Origin: JAFGIG01 sp964397545
GTDB taxonomy: Bacteria; SDB-A
DNA: 38,057 nt
Assembly: GCA_964397545.1 (NCBI GenBank)
Contig: CAYNIW010000023.1
Coordinates: forward strand, 1 to 38,057
Direction: 5' to 3'
In this document: positions 1 to 7,920 of the stretch, piece by piece
Layout: each line of letters starts with the position of its first letter
Position numbering within the stretch: position 1 is the stretch's first letter
The notes under the pieces: model-generated
What the model saw: the letters and a program-made list of their open reading frames with translations, nothing else
Told to the model about the DNA's origin: nothing
The model's database searches: none
Program-made: the position numbers and the translations under genes

Positions 1-13
1 AATAATCCCACTC

Positions 14-44
14 GCTTTCTTCGAAAGCTTCCTCTTCGAGGAAG
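14..44. repeat. two tandem perfect hairpins near the window edge
   Basis: Two adjacent perfect inverted repeats share a TTC loop on the plus strand: GCTTTC/GAAAGC (14-19/23-28) and CTTCCTC/GAGGAAG (28-34/38-44). They lie just downstream of the tRNA-Ser gene on the minus strand. An alternative reading is that they come from the start of a minus-strand coding region that leaves the window, because one minus frame beginning with TTG at 55-53 is open to the window edge and rich in Glu. Too little sequence is present to decide. Confidence 0.4.
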
Positions 45-45
45 T

Positions 46-69
46 TCTCCGCCAATAAATTGGCGGAGA
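46..69. repeat. 10-bp inverted repeat overlapping the tRNA-Ser 3' end
   Basis: TCTCCGCCAA (46-55) and TTGGCGGAGA (60-69) are perfect inverted repeats separated by TAAA. The right arm contains the 3' acceptor strand and encoded CCA of the tRNA-Ser, so in the minus-strand transcript the mature tRNA end could pair with the sequence just downstream. There is no U-run after the hairpin, so a simple intrinsic terminator is not obvious. It may be a processing or anti-folding element, or a relic of duplication of the tRNA end. Confidence 0.6.
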
Positions 70-153
70 GAGTGGGAGTCGAACCCACGAGGGAGCTACT
101 AACCCCCTACACGATTTCCAATCGTGCTCCTTCGGCCACTCGGACATCTCTCC
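61..153 (-). tRNA. tRNA-Ser (anticodon GGA)
   Basis: The minus strand reads as a complete class II tRNA. It has a seven-base acceptor stem GGAGAGA (153-147) paired with TCTCTCC (71-65), and an anticodon stem-loop with TTGGAAA giving anticodon GGA (Ser, UCC/UCU). The long variable arm is typical of tRNA-Ser, and the T-arm has the usual GTTCGA. The discriminator is G, and CCA is encoded (positions 63-61). It is divergent from tmRNA and has its own promoter. Confidence 0.95.
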
Positions 154-166
154 GTTTTAATGAAGA

Positions 167-194
167 ATTTTAGCACACCTTATTAAACTGTCAA
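167..194 (-). promoter_or_regulatory. sigma70-type promoter of tRNA-Ser
   Basis: On the minus strand TTGACA (194-189), a 16-bp spacer and TAAAAT (172-167) lie just upstream of the tRNA 5' end at 153. This is a near-consensus housekeeping promoter arranged back to back with the tmRNA promoter. Confidence 0.7.
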
Positions 195-215
195 GTTCAA
201 TGAACGCGTAAGCTC

Positions 216-243
216 TTGACTTTTTATGATTTAGGATTATATT
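216..243 (+). promoter_or_regulatory. sigma70-type promoter of tmRNA
   Basis: TTGACT (216-221), a 16-bp spacer and TATATT (238-243) place the start of transcription near 250, only a few bases before the mature tmRNA 5' end at 253. Confidence 0.75.
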
Positions 244-252
244 TATGGTCAA

Positions 253-598
253 GGGGGCGAAATGGTCTCGACGGGGCTGAATGTCTCAGGGTCGCATGCC
301 GGGCTGCCGATGCTCGTCAAAAAACGGCAAAAAACCAACTGCCAACAGCAGTTATTCACTAGCCGCTTAATTTAGCAGCTCCTCTGCTTCTCTGTCGCCT
401 GTCGTGGAGAATGTCAGGGGTCGCGCAGACAGGCTACCCACTGAACCTCGCGCGCGGGGATGGGGGAATAAAAAAGCGCTGGTCCCGAAAAAATCCTTCC
501 CGGCGGAGTTTCTCGGGACGAGATTAAATTCCGGGATAAGCATGTAGAAGCTTTGAAGGCTACTTTCTCGGACGCGGGTTCGATTCCCGCCGCCTCCA
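253..598 (+). ncRNA. ssrA: transfer-messenger RNA (tmRNA)
   Basis: tmRNA rescues stalled ribosomes together with SmpB and tags the nascent peptide for proteolysis. The 5' end GGGGGCG (253-259) pairs with CGCCTCC (591-597), and the 3' end has a T-arm GCGGG-TTCGATT-CCCGC and discriminator A at 598. The genomic CCA is absent, so it must be added after transcription. By alignment with the E. coli tmRNA around GCATGCCG and the A-run after pseudoknot 1, the resume codon is GCC and the tag reads ANSSYSLAA before TAA. The closing LAA matches the usual protease-recognition end. The gene is transcribed divergently from tRNA-Ser and convergently with rmuC. Confidence 0.95.
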
Positions 599-618
599 AT
601 TTTTAGGATCTAAATTTT

Positions 619-1737
619 TTAGTTTTCCAGCATTTTTTCCGAATCCGCCGAAGGCAATTCCTGAACTTCTCTGAGCTTTCGCCCTATAGTCCTCGATTTA
701 CTCTGAGCCTCAGAAACTACATTTGACGCTTCGTCAAGTTTTTTGTGTATCTTCAAAAGCAAATCGCCGTATTTTGTCCACTCTGTTTTTACTGCCCCGA
801 GTATTTTCCAAACCTCTGAAGATCTCTTCTGTATCGCCAGAGTTCTGAATCCCATCTGGAGACTGCTCATAATAGCCCATAGGGTGGTTGGTCCTGCTAT
901 TACAACGCGGTTTTCTCTCTGAATTCTATCGACGAGACCCGGTTTTCTCACCGCTTCAGCGAACAGACCTTCTATGGGCAGAAATAACACGGCAAAATCG
1001 GTAGTCAGAGGAGGCAGAATGTATTTGATCTGAATTTTCTTCGACTCTGCAGTTATATCATTGTCGAGGGCTTTTGAATATTTTTCGATTTCGGCTTTAT
1101 CCCCTTTTTCCTGCGCATCCAAGAGTTTTTCATAATTGGCAATCGGGAATTTCGCGTCTATGGGAAGAAAAACTTTTTCCTCACCCTTTTCTTCTCTCCC
1201 CGGAAGGATGACGGCGAACTCGACGGATTCACCGCTTCCTCCGGGGGAAAAATTCCGGGCATACTGATCGGGAGCCATGACCTGTTCAAGAATTTTCTCA
1301 AGCTGAACTTCCCCCAGAACACCTCTCGTCTTGACGTTGGAGAGGACTTTTTTCAGATCTCCTACACCGGCGGCTATAGTCTGCATCTCCCCGAGACCTC
1401 TGTAGACCTGTTCGAGGCGTTCGCTGACGAGGCCGAAAGATTCCGTTAATTTAGACTCAAGAGTCCCCTGAAGTTTTTCTTCTACGGCGGTTCTTATCAT
1501 CTCGACACTTTTTTCGTTTTCTTCTCTCATAATCCGGAAAGATTCTCCTATTGCTGATCTGAAATTTTCGAGTTTGTTTTCGTTTTCCTGTTTATTCCTG
1601 CTCAACTCGTCGAGGATTCGCTTTTCGGTTGCCTGATTTTCTCGAGTCAATTGTCCCGATAATCTGATTAGGAACATAATCAGCAGTGATAATGACAAAG
1701 CGCCTAAAACCGTCGAAATGAATAAAAGAACAGGCAA
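619..1737 (-). CDS. rmuC: DNA recombination protein RmuC
   Basis: This is an RmuC family protein of 372 residues, a membrane-anchored protein that limits DNA inversions and rearrangements in E. coli. An N-terminal transmembrane segment (about residues 3-24) is followed by a long charged coiled coil (about 28-120). The RmuC nuclease-like core comes next, with the family signatures V.TRGVLGE, LPIDAKFP and VVIAGPTTLWAIMSSLQMGF in order. A second coiled coil lies near the C-terminus. The start used is TTG at 1737-1735, two bases after the transporter stop, which suggests translational coupling at the end of the ATL-transporter-rmuC operon. It is convergent with tmRNA. Confidence 0.92.
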   Translation of the reverse strand: MPVLLFISTVLGALSLSLLIMFLIRLSGQLTRENQATEKRILDELSRNKQENENKLENFRSAIGESFRIMREENEKSVEMIRTAVEEKLQGTLESKLTESFGLVSERLEQVYRGLGEMQTIAAGVGDLKKVLSNVKTRGVLGEVQLEKILEQVMAPDQYARNFSPGGSGESVEFAVILPGREEKGEEKVFLPIDAKFPIANYEKLLDAQEKGDKAEIEKYSKALDNDITAESKKIQIKYILPPLTTDFAVLFLPIEGLFAEAVRKPGLVDRIQRENRVVIAGPTTLWAIMSSLQMGFRTLAIQKRSSEVWKILGAVKTEWTKYGDLLLKIHKKLDEASNVVSEAQSKSRTIGRKLREVQELPSADSEKMLEN

Positions 1738-1739
1738 GA

Positions 1740-3437
1740 CTATCTCTTTTTAGCCAGAACGAGGAAATAAATGATCCCTCCTATGAGGATTATCGCCGTA
1801 AAAAGGAATATCACTACAGCCATAATGTCCTCCGGAATCGCGCGGTTTAAGGCTCCGAGAAGGTCAAATGATTTCAAGAACCAAATCACGCTCACTATCA
1901 GTCCTGTAATAAGAACCGCTTTCCATGGAATTTTTTTAGTCGACAGGTAATACGCGCCTATCGCCGTTATTAAAAGCGGCATCCAGCCGCCGAGAAAAAC
2001 AGCAAGCGCCGGGTATCCTCCGTAATTGGAAAACAAGATTGATCTTATTGAAAAAGAAAGTAAGACAAGAGAGACAATCGGTATAACGTATTTAACAGCT
2101 ATAGTCCACCATTTACCGATTTTAATCTCTGACTGAGAATTTATATATTTTCGAATATCTTCCGGGCAAACCGCGTAACCGACGACGAGGGACTGCAGAA
2201 AACCAACAGTGAAAAGTCCGAAGTTGTTCATAAAATGATCTGTTATGTCGAGCCAGTAAAGCCCTGCTCCGGTGGTAAAAAGGAGTCCTATGATGAAAGC
2301 GGCAGCGGCAACTCCAAGATTGGTTTTCGTCCTGCTCGTTTTGAATTTGTCCATCAAACCGGCCACTATTCCCTCGACAAGTGAAAAAGCCGAATCTATA
2401 GCGAGAGTGAGAAGCATTACAAAGAAAAGGACTCCGAAAAGAGGAGCAAGCGGAAGTTTTGATATTATTTCAGGATATGTGACAAAAGCCAGATGCGGCC
2501 CTGACTGCATGACGTCGCAGACCGATACACCGTTCAACTGTGCGTAATACCCGAGAGCGGAAAATACAGCGAAACCGCCCACAAAAGCTGTCGCTGCATC
2601 CGCAAGAGCTATAATTATAGCGTTGTTGGCAATATCCGATTTCGGAGGCAGAAAACTCGCGTATGCTATCATTATCCCGAAACCTATCGAAAGAGAAAAG
2701 AAGACCTGAGAAAAAGCGGCGTGCCAGAGCTCAAAACTCAAGAGCATCGTGAAATCCGGAATTAAATAAAATTTTATTCCCTCTATCGCGCCCGGCAGAA
2801 ACAGCCCTCTGACGACGAAGACCAGAAGAAGGAGCCAAGGAAGAGTGACCGTGACAAAAACCACTTTTCCTACTGTTTTAGCGCCTTTCCATATAGAAAG
2901 AACAATCCATATCCAGCTTATGACAAGTCCGGCGATTATGGGTATCTGCAGACGGCCGAGGCTGAACACTCCCTCGGTCAAATGGAGGACATTTTCGTAG
3001 AAAAATTTCTCAGGACCTGCTCCAGACCATGACATTTTTGCGGAGTGCCAGATATAGTTGAAAGACCATCCCATTATCACCGCATAGTAACAGGTTATGA
3101 AAAACCCAATGAAAAGAGCTATCCAACCGACCCATTGAAAATCGCCTTTTTTGTCGGGGATTTCTTCTTCGTCATTTTTGCCCTTGAAGATGAATTTCAG
3201 TTTTGAAAAAGCGAGCGGAGCGGACCCCGCCATCTTATAACCCATAGCGAATTCGAGTAAAAGAAGCGGTATTCCCGCTATAAACAGAGCGGCGATATAT
3301 GCGATCAGAAACGACCCGCCTCCGTATTTATAGCAGATATAGGGAAAACGCCAAATGTTGCCCAGGCCGATAGCCGAGCCTATAGCCGCCAGAATAAAAG
3401 CCGTCCTCGAGTCCCATAGACCTTTTTCTCTGCTCAT
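1740..3437 (-). CDS. sodium-dependent transporter, NSS (SNF) family
   Basis: This neurotransmitter:sodium symporter family protein of 565 residues probably takes up an amino acid or related solute with Na+. The first helix has the hallmark AIGSAIGLGNIWRFPY Na+/substrate site, and about twelve hydrophobic segments follow. It resembles the longer bacterial members with a charged cytoplasmic loop after TM2 (the FKGKNDEEE stretch). I chose the ATG at 3437-3435 rather than an upstream start at 3455, because GGAGAG lies five bases before it. The gene starts 18 bp after the ATL stop and ends 2 bp before rmuC. The substrate cannot be told from sequence. Confidence 0.92.
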   Translation of the reverse strand: MSREKGLWDSRTAFILAAIGSAIGLGNIWRFPYICYKYGGGSFLIAYIAALFIAGIPLLLLEFAMGYKMAGSAPLAFSKLKFIFKGKNDEEEIPDKKGDFQWVGWIALFIGFFITCYYAVIMGWSFNYIWHSAKMSWSGAGPEKFFYENVLHLTEGVFSLGRLQIPIIAGLVISWIWIVLSIWKGAKTVGKVVFVTVTLPWLLLLVFVVRGLFLPGAIEGIKFYLIPDFTMLLSFELWHAAFSQVFFSLSIGFGIMIAYASFLPPKSDIANNAIIIALADAATAFVGGFAVFSALGYYAQLNGVSVCDVMQSGPHLAFVTYPEIISKLPLAPLFGVLFFVMLLTLAIDSAFSLVEGIVAGLMDKFKTSRTKTNLGVAAAAFIIGLLFTTGAGLYWLDITDHFMNNFGLFTVGFLQSLVVGYAVCPEDIRKYINSQSEIKIGKWWTIAVKYVIPIVSLVLLSFSIRSILFSNYGGYPALAVFLGGWMPLLITAIGAYYLSTKKIPWKAVLITGLIVSVIWFLKSFDLLGALNRAIPEDIMAVVIFLFTAIILIGGIIYFLVLAKKR

Positions 3438-3455
3438 TTTTTCTCTCCTTTTCAA

Positions 3456-3773
3456 TCACATGTTGCTGAAAGGTTTGAAAGAAAATTGTTCAAGATCGAT
3501 CTTGCAGTTTTGGCTGAATTTTACCCCCTCTTTTTCGAGAAGCGTTTTCTGCTCTCTGCGGGCTTTTTCTTTAGTGAAGGATATTTCGCCTTTTGAGTTT
3601 ACTACTCTGTGCCAGGGAAGAGAGTGTTTCAAACTGCATGAGTGAAGAATCCTCGAAACCTGCCTCGCTCCCTTTGGCGATCCCGCGCAGAACGCTATCT
3701 GCCCGTATGTCATAACCTTCCCGTAAGGGATCATGCCGATGATTTCTATCACTTCTTCAGTAAATTTTTCCAT
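3456..3773 (-). CDS. alkyltransferase-like protein (ATL), Cys-to-Trp MGMT homologue
   Basis: This 105-residue protein consists of the DNA-binding/active domain of O6-alkylguanine-DNA alkyltransferases. It has the helix-turn-helix part (IPYGKVMTYGQIA), the ARQVSRIL recognition segment and, at residues 53-57, PWHRV in place of the catalytic PCHRV. Replacing Cys with Trp is the signature of ATL proteins such as E. coli YbaZ and S. pombe Atl1. These bind O6-alkylguanine without repairing it and hand lesions to nucleotide excision repair. The N-terminal domain of full MGMT is absent, as in other ATLs. It is first in an operon with the transporter and rmuC, and is divergent from the MATE gene. Confidence 0.93.
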   Translation of the reverse strand: MEKFTEEVIEIIGMIPYGKVMTYGQIAFCAGSPKGARQVSRILHSCSLKHSLPWHRVVNSKGEISFTKEKARREQKTLLEKEGVKFSQNCKIDLEQFSFKPFSNM

Positions 3774-3799
3774 AGGCGCACCGAAAAATGTTTTGATAA

Positions 3800-3827
3800 A
3801 TTATAACCTATGGACAATAAAGAGCAA
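3800..3827 (-). promoter_or_regulatory. promoter of the ATL-transporter-rmuC operon
   Basis: Minus-strand TTGCTC (3827-3822), a 16-bp spacer and TATAAT (3805-3800). It overlaps the plus-strand promoter for the MATE gene, so the two polymerases probably compete. Confidence 0.6.
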
Positions 3828-3838
3828 TAATGTATAAT
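3811..3838 (+). promoter_or_regulatory. promoter of the MATE gene
   Basis: TGGACA (3811-3816), a 16-bp spacer and a perfect TATAAT (3833-3838), about 24 bases before the TTG start. It overlaps the divergent ATL promoter. Confidence 0.65.
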
Positions 3839-3861
3839 GACCTAATTTCTGAAAGGTTTTT

Positions 3862-5217
3862 TTGCAGAAAAAAAATATTCTCACAGATTTTAATCCGGAA
3901 ATAGTGTCCTACAAGAATATCTGGAAACTTTCTTGGCCGGTAATGATTTCTTCTCTCGGTTTTACTCTTCTCACTACTGCAGACATGTTCTGGATAGGGA
4001 AACTCGGCCATATCTCCGTCGCCGCTGTCAGCATAGTGGGTTCATTTTTTTGGCTTATAATGTCCTCAGGAATGCTCGTTTCTTCGGCAACAGTAGCTTT
4101 TGTATCCAGAGCGACCGGAGCAGGAGACGAAAAACTGCTCAAAGAAACTCTCTCGCTCTCTCTTTTTTCCGCTTTATTTCTTTCTCTTGTCATAACGCTT
4201 CCAACGGTCATATTTTCAAAACAGATTCTCGGATTTTTCGGAGCCGAGAGAGCCGTCCTCGAAGAGAGTGTTTGGTATTTCTCGATTATGATAGCATCAC
4301 TGCCCTTGCTCTTTGTTTTTGAAATCTTCACAAATTCCTTTTTCGGCATAGGAGATTCCAAAACACCCATGAAAATAACATTTATAGCCATAGTCCTAAA
4401 TATTTTACTTGACCCTTTTCTCATCTTCGGCATTTATTTCTTCCCGAGACTTGAAATTTCGGGAGCCGCTCTCGCTTCGGTCATATCAATAGCAGTGTCA
4501 TCAGTTTTTTATACGATCCTGTTCACAAGACGATTCGGCTTTGTCTTCCCGAAAGTATATATCAACCTTCTCGGTCAATTCTTAAGGACGGGCGCGCCGG
4601 CATTCTTCTACGGGATAACCAGACCCGTCACGGGAACACTAATGTATAGAATTGCAGCTATGTTCGGGACATCTTCAATAGCCGCCTTCGGCATCGGAAG
4701 CAGAGTTATAAGCATAACATTCATTTACATGGACGGACTCATGGTGGCGGTTCAGACTTTTGTAGGTCAGCTCCTCGGAAAAAAAGATCCGATAAAAGCT
4801 AAAAAAGCCGCCTTGAGATCGCTGAAAATGGGATACGCCGTCCAAATTTTCACATGCGCGATTCTTTTTTTCTTCGCAGACAAGATTATTTTCTTTTTCA
4901 ACTCCAACCCGGATGTTGTAAAAAGCGGATCCTCTTACCTGAAAGTGATAGGCATATCTCTGATTTTTTACCCTCTTTCAGCGACTTTCGGAGCTGTTCA
5001 CAGAGGTTCCGGATACAACATTCCGCCGTTGATAGCATCTCTCGTGTCTAACTGGGCGATAAAAATCCCTCTCTCGTATTTCCTGGCAAACTACCTAAAT
5101 CTTGATTATACAGGAATTTGGATCGGTATAGGATTGTCTCTAATCTTCGAATCCGCTATTTTAATTTTCTATTATAAAAAGGGGAAATGGATTGAATATT
5201 TAGTTCCCCCGCCATAG
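3862..5217 (+). CDS. MATE family multidrug/cation efflux transporter
   Basis: This 451-residue protein has twelve predicted transmembrane helices and the MATE layout of two similar six-helix halves. The N-terminal segment SWPVMISSLGFTLLTTADMFWIG is typical of the NorM/DinF-like families (substrate entry helix TM1). Family members export drugs or metabolites in exchange for Na+ or H+. The start is TTG at 3862, preceded by GAAAGG. The next ATG falls inside TM1 and would remove it, so TTG is favoured. It stands alone between a divergent ATL operon and a downstream gene that has its own promoter. Confidence 0.9.
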   Translation: MQKKNILTDFNPEIVSYKNIWKLSWPVMISSLGFTLLTTADMFWIGKLGHISVAAVSIVGSFFWLIMSSGMLVSSATVAFVSRATGAGDEKLLKETLSLSLFSALFLSLVITLPTVIFSKQILGFFGAERAVLEESVWYFSIMIASLPLLFVFEIFTNSFFGIGDSKTPMKITFIAIVLNILLDPFLIFGIYFFPRLEISGAALASVISIAVSSVFYTILFTRRFGFVFPKVYINLLGQFLRTGAPAFFYGITRPVTGTLMYRIAAMFGTSSIAAFGIGSRVISITFIYMDGLMVAVQTFVGQLLGKKDPIKAKKAALRSLKMGYAVQIFTCAILFFFADKIIFFFNSNPDVVKSGSSYLKVIGISLIFYPLSATFGAVHRGSGYNIPPLIASLVSNWAIKIPLSYFLANYLNLDYTGIWIGIGLSLIFESAILIFYYKKGKWIEYLVPPP

Positions 5218-5231
5218 AGGTAATAATCTGT

Positions 5232-5259
5232 TTGCAACTTAAATTTTTTTTTGTAAAAT
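5232..5259 (+). promoter_or_regulatory. promoter of the surface-protein gene
   Basis: TTGCAA (5232-5237), a 16-bp spacer and TAAAAT (5254-5259) lie about 30 bp before the ATG at 5289. A strong AAAGGAGG ribosome binding site follows at 5275-5282. Confidence 0.6.
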
Positions 5260-5288
5260 ATTGCTATTCAAACAAAGGAGGACTGAAA

Positions 5289-7175
5289 ATGCTTTTTTTA
5301 CTGTTGTCGCTTTTAGTTTCCTTCGAAGGCGCCCAATATGTAGTCAACGGTGATTTCGAGCAGGAACTTTCAGTGGGATGGAAAGAAGTTCTGAACGGAG
5401 CAGGCGCGAGCATAACCCGTTCGACAACTTACGATCCCGACCCGGACTGGGAAGTTCAGGTATATAAATCAACCGGAGGCGGCTACACGCTTTTAAGTCA
5501 AAATGTTTACATTCCGACTACCGATGTAGTCTTTGCCGCAAACACGAAAATATACGCTCATGCCACTTCGACGGCATGGGCAGGTGCGGCTCTCATACTT
5601 AAATATCTTGATTCAAACGGGAGCTTACTGGGAGAGACCAGGATATGCGCCAAAACAGGCTATTGCCCGTGGACCAACTCTCCCATAATGCATCTCATAG
5701 AAGTCCCCGATTCCCTATGGCACAATTATACCTTCAACATTCAAACGGAACTTGCAAACCTGACAGGAGTAAATCCCGCTGATGTCAGGCAAATTGAAAT
5801 CGCTCTCTTCGACTCTACTTACGATTGTTGAGGGGGTTCAGAACTGGCGAAGGTCTTCGCCGATGACATAACCCTCACTTACACAGGAACAAATCCCTAC
5901 ATAGTCCTTCTTGAAACAGCAATCGACGATATTTCAGGAAACAACAACGGCCGTCTCGATCCCGGAGAAACTGCCGACCTTACCGCCACTATCAGGAATT
6001 CAGGCGGAGTAAATTTCACTGACATCAATTCAACACTGATTACTTCAGATCCATACATAACTATAAACGACAACACGGGACATTACGGCGCTCTGCCGAT
6101 AGACAGCGTCAAAACGAACTCTTCCGATCCGTTTGCCCTTTCATGTTCTCCGTCCGCACCGGAAGGACATCAGGCGCAATTCGGCCTTATACTCACAGAC
6201 GGAGGTTTCTGCGACACACTCGATTTCAGCCTGACCATAGGCAGATACGATTATCTTGTCCTCAATCTTGACCCCACGCCGCAGTCGGGCGCCGCCATTG
6301 ACAGCATTCTCGGCTCTCTCGGATATTCCGGCGTCCACGCGACAGACATGCCTTCTGATTTATCATGTTTCAAGACAATGTTCGTCTGCCTCGGAATTTG
6401 GCCGAACAATACAGTTCTGTCAGCATCTGGAGCATACGCTGCTCAAATCTTAGATTTCATAAACGATGGAGGCCGTGTTTATATGGAGGGCGGGGATATG
6501 TGGTTTTACGATCCCACGTATGGCGGAGGATATAATTTCGGACCTTTGTTCGGAATTCAGGCTGTATCGGACGGATCGAATAATCTCGGACCGGTTGTCG
6601 GTAACTCCGGAACTTTTACTTCAACAATGAATTTCAACTACAGCGGTGAAAACAATTACATTGATCAATTGAACGCGACTGGAACCGGTTTCGTTATACT
6701 CAGAGACGGAAACGACAATTACAATTGCGGAGTCGCCAACAACGCATCGACATATAAAACCGTGGGTAACAGCTTTGAACTCGGCATGCTCACAGACGCC
6801 ACCGACGCCTCAACAAGAGCAGATCTTCTCGACTCTATCATGACTTTCTTCGGTATAAATTCGAGTTCTGTTGAGGAACAGCCTGTCCTGACTTCGCCTT
6901 ACATAAACCTGTCGGTATCGCCCAATCCATTCGTTAAAGAAATCTCCGTCAGTTTTACCGCTCCATCAAATTTACAAGCCAGAATTGAAATATACGATTT
7001 GACGGGAAGGCTTGTCCGGGACTTCCATTTCGGCAAGCATGAAGGAGACAGGTTTATAAGCGTCAACTGGGAAGGTAGAGACTTTTCGGGTTCTTTTGTC
7101 CCGAAAGGAGTTTATTTTGTCAACGTCGTAACCGGAGAAAATTCAGCTTCAGAAAAAATAATCTTTGTCGAATGA
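5289..7175 (+). CDS. secreted surface protein with in-frame TGA (Sec, readthrough or nonsense)
   Basis: The ATG at 5289 follows an AAAGGAGG site. The product begins with a short signal peptide (MLFLLLSLLVSFEGA), then a carbohydrate-binding-like beta domain to about residue 200. Next come a CARDB/Ig-like segment (near GRLDPGETADL) and an ATPase/glutamine-amidotransferase-like middle region (near FINDGGRVYMEGGD). The C-terminal 80 residues are a FlgD/type IX-sorting-like domain (SPNPF, DLTGRLV, GVYFVN). Codon 181 is TGA (5829-5831), directly after a Cys codon. The same frame then runs open for another 447 codons with clearly protein-like, domain-consistent translation. Either TGA is decoded (selenocysteine or Trp readthrough), or this is a recent nonsense mutation, perhaps from TGG. 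A SECIS-like fold begins at the TGA. A good promoter, RBS and terminator frame the whole 5289-7175 unit. Confidence 0.7.
5829..5877 (+). other. SECIS-like stem-loop starting at the in-frame TGA
   Basis: TGAGGG (5829-5834) pairs with CCCTCA (5872-5877). Inside an internal loop, GGCGAA (5846-5851) pairs with TTCGCC (5856-5861), capped by the tetraloop GGTC (5852-5855). A TGA at the base of the stem and an apical loop starting with G about 20 bases downstream match the general layout of bacterial selenocysteine insertion elements, including the GGUC loop core of E. coli fdhF. It lies inside a coding region, so the pairing could be fortuitous. Confidence 0.4.
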
Positions 7176-7201
7176 AAAAAGGGGGCGACAGCCCCCTTTT
7201 T
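7175..7201. terminator. bidirectional intrinsic terminator
   Basis: GGGGGC (7181-7186), loop GACA, GCCCCC (7191-7196), flanked by A-run and T-run on both sides. It serves the surface-protein gene on the plus strand and the convergent AlkD-like gene on the minus strand. Confidence 0.9.
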
Positions 7202-7920
7202 CATAACGTCCCTTTCATATATTTTTCTCTTTTTCTTTTTTGAAGACGTTCAACTGAATATCTGAGCATAGTCCTCGGCATTTTTCTGCAGTGTTTGTCT
7301 AAAAAATTCTCGAGCGCGCCAGAATTCCTTTTACCGACTTCTCTGAGCATCCATCCACCCGCTTTGTGTATTAGATCTTCTCTGTCGTCCAAAAGAAATT
7401 CCGCAATATTCAGCAAGTCCTTGAAATCGCCCTTTTTTATGAAATGATGCGTTGACAAAAGGGCTATCCTTCTTTCCCACAGGCTGTCCGATTTCGCAAG
7501 TCTATATAGCAAAGACCGGTCCTTGTCCTCCAAGAAAGCCCCTACTATATGAGGGGCGGAAAGGTCAACGAGATCCCAGTTGTTTACCCGCCGGATTTTT
7601 TTAATGTAAAAACTGTAAATATTTTTTTTTGAATTTTCGTCGGCTTTTTTGAAATTTAACACAAGTATAAAAAGGGACAGGAGTCTTTCCTCGTGAATTT
7701 TAGAATTGATCATTTTTTCGAGAACCGAAAAATCGGCGTTTTTGAATTTAATCGACATCTTCCTCAAAACAGGAGAAGTTATGCCTAAAAAGACATCACC
7801 CTCTCCGTATTCTCCCTTGCCGGTCTTGAAAAACCGCTGAAGCACAACGGCCCTCGACGGACAGGCGCAGTTTTTCAGTTCATTTTTGATGAGGGTGTAT
7901 TTTGGCTTGTCAGAATTCAA
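7201..7920 (-). CDS. DNA alkylation repair protein, AlkD family
   Basis: This 239-residue HEAT-like repeat protein belongs to the AlkD family of DNA glycosylases, which remove N3- and N7-alkylated purines without base flipping. Family signatures present are VNNWDLVDLSAPHIVG, LWERRIALLSTHHFI and DLIHKAGGWMLREVGK. The start ATG lies inside the last codons of the upstream TonB receptor gene (11-bp overlap), so translation is probably coupled. It ends at a bidirectional terminator. This is one of three DNA alkylation/deamination repair genes in the window, with ATL and endonuclease V. Confidence 0.92.
   Translation of the reverse strand: MNSDKPKYTLIKNELKNCACPSRAVVLQRFFKTGKGEYGEGDVFLGITSPVLRKMSIKFKNADFSVLEKMINSKIHEERLLSLFILVLNFKKADENSKKNIYSFYIKKIRRVNNWDLVDLSAPHIVGAFLEDKDRSLLYRLAKSDSLWERRIALLSTHHFIKKGDFKDLLNIAEFLLDDREDLIHKAGGWMLREVGKRNSGALENFLDKHCRKMPRTMLRYSVERLQKRKREKYMKGTL

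Noticed and set aside
414..599. minus-strand open frame inside tmRNA
   Set aside because: It lies entirely in the tmRNA gene, whose conserved ends and tag explain the sequence.
3909..4433. 174-codon minus-strand open frame
   Set aside because: Shadow of the MATE gene, which has clear membrane helices and a promoter.
5829..5831. TGA read as Trp or Gly by a recoded genetic code
   Set aside because: TGA ends many intact genes here (nfi, RRM, precursor A, ClC, last small gene), so a genome-wide reassignment is not supported.
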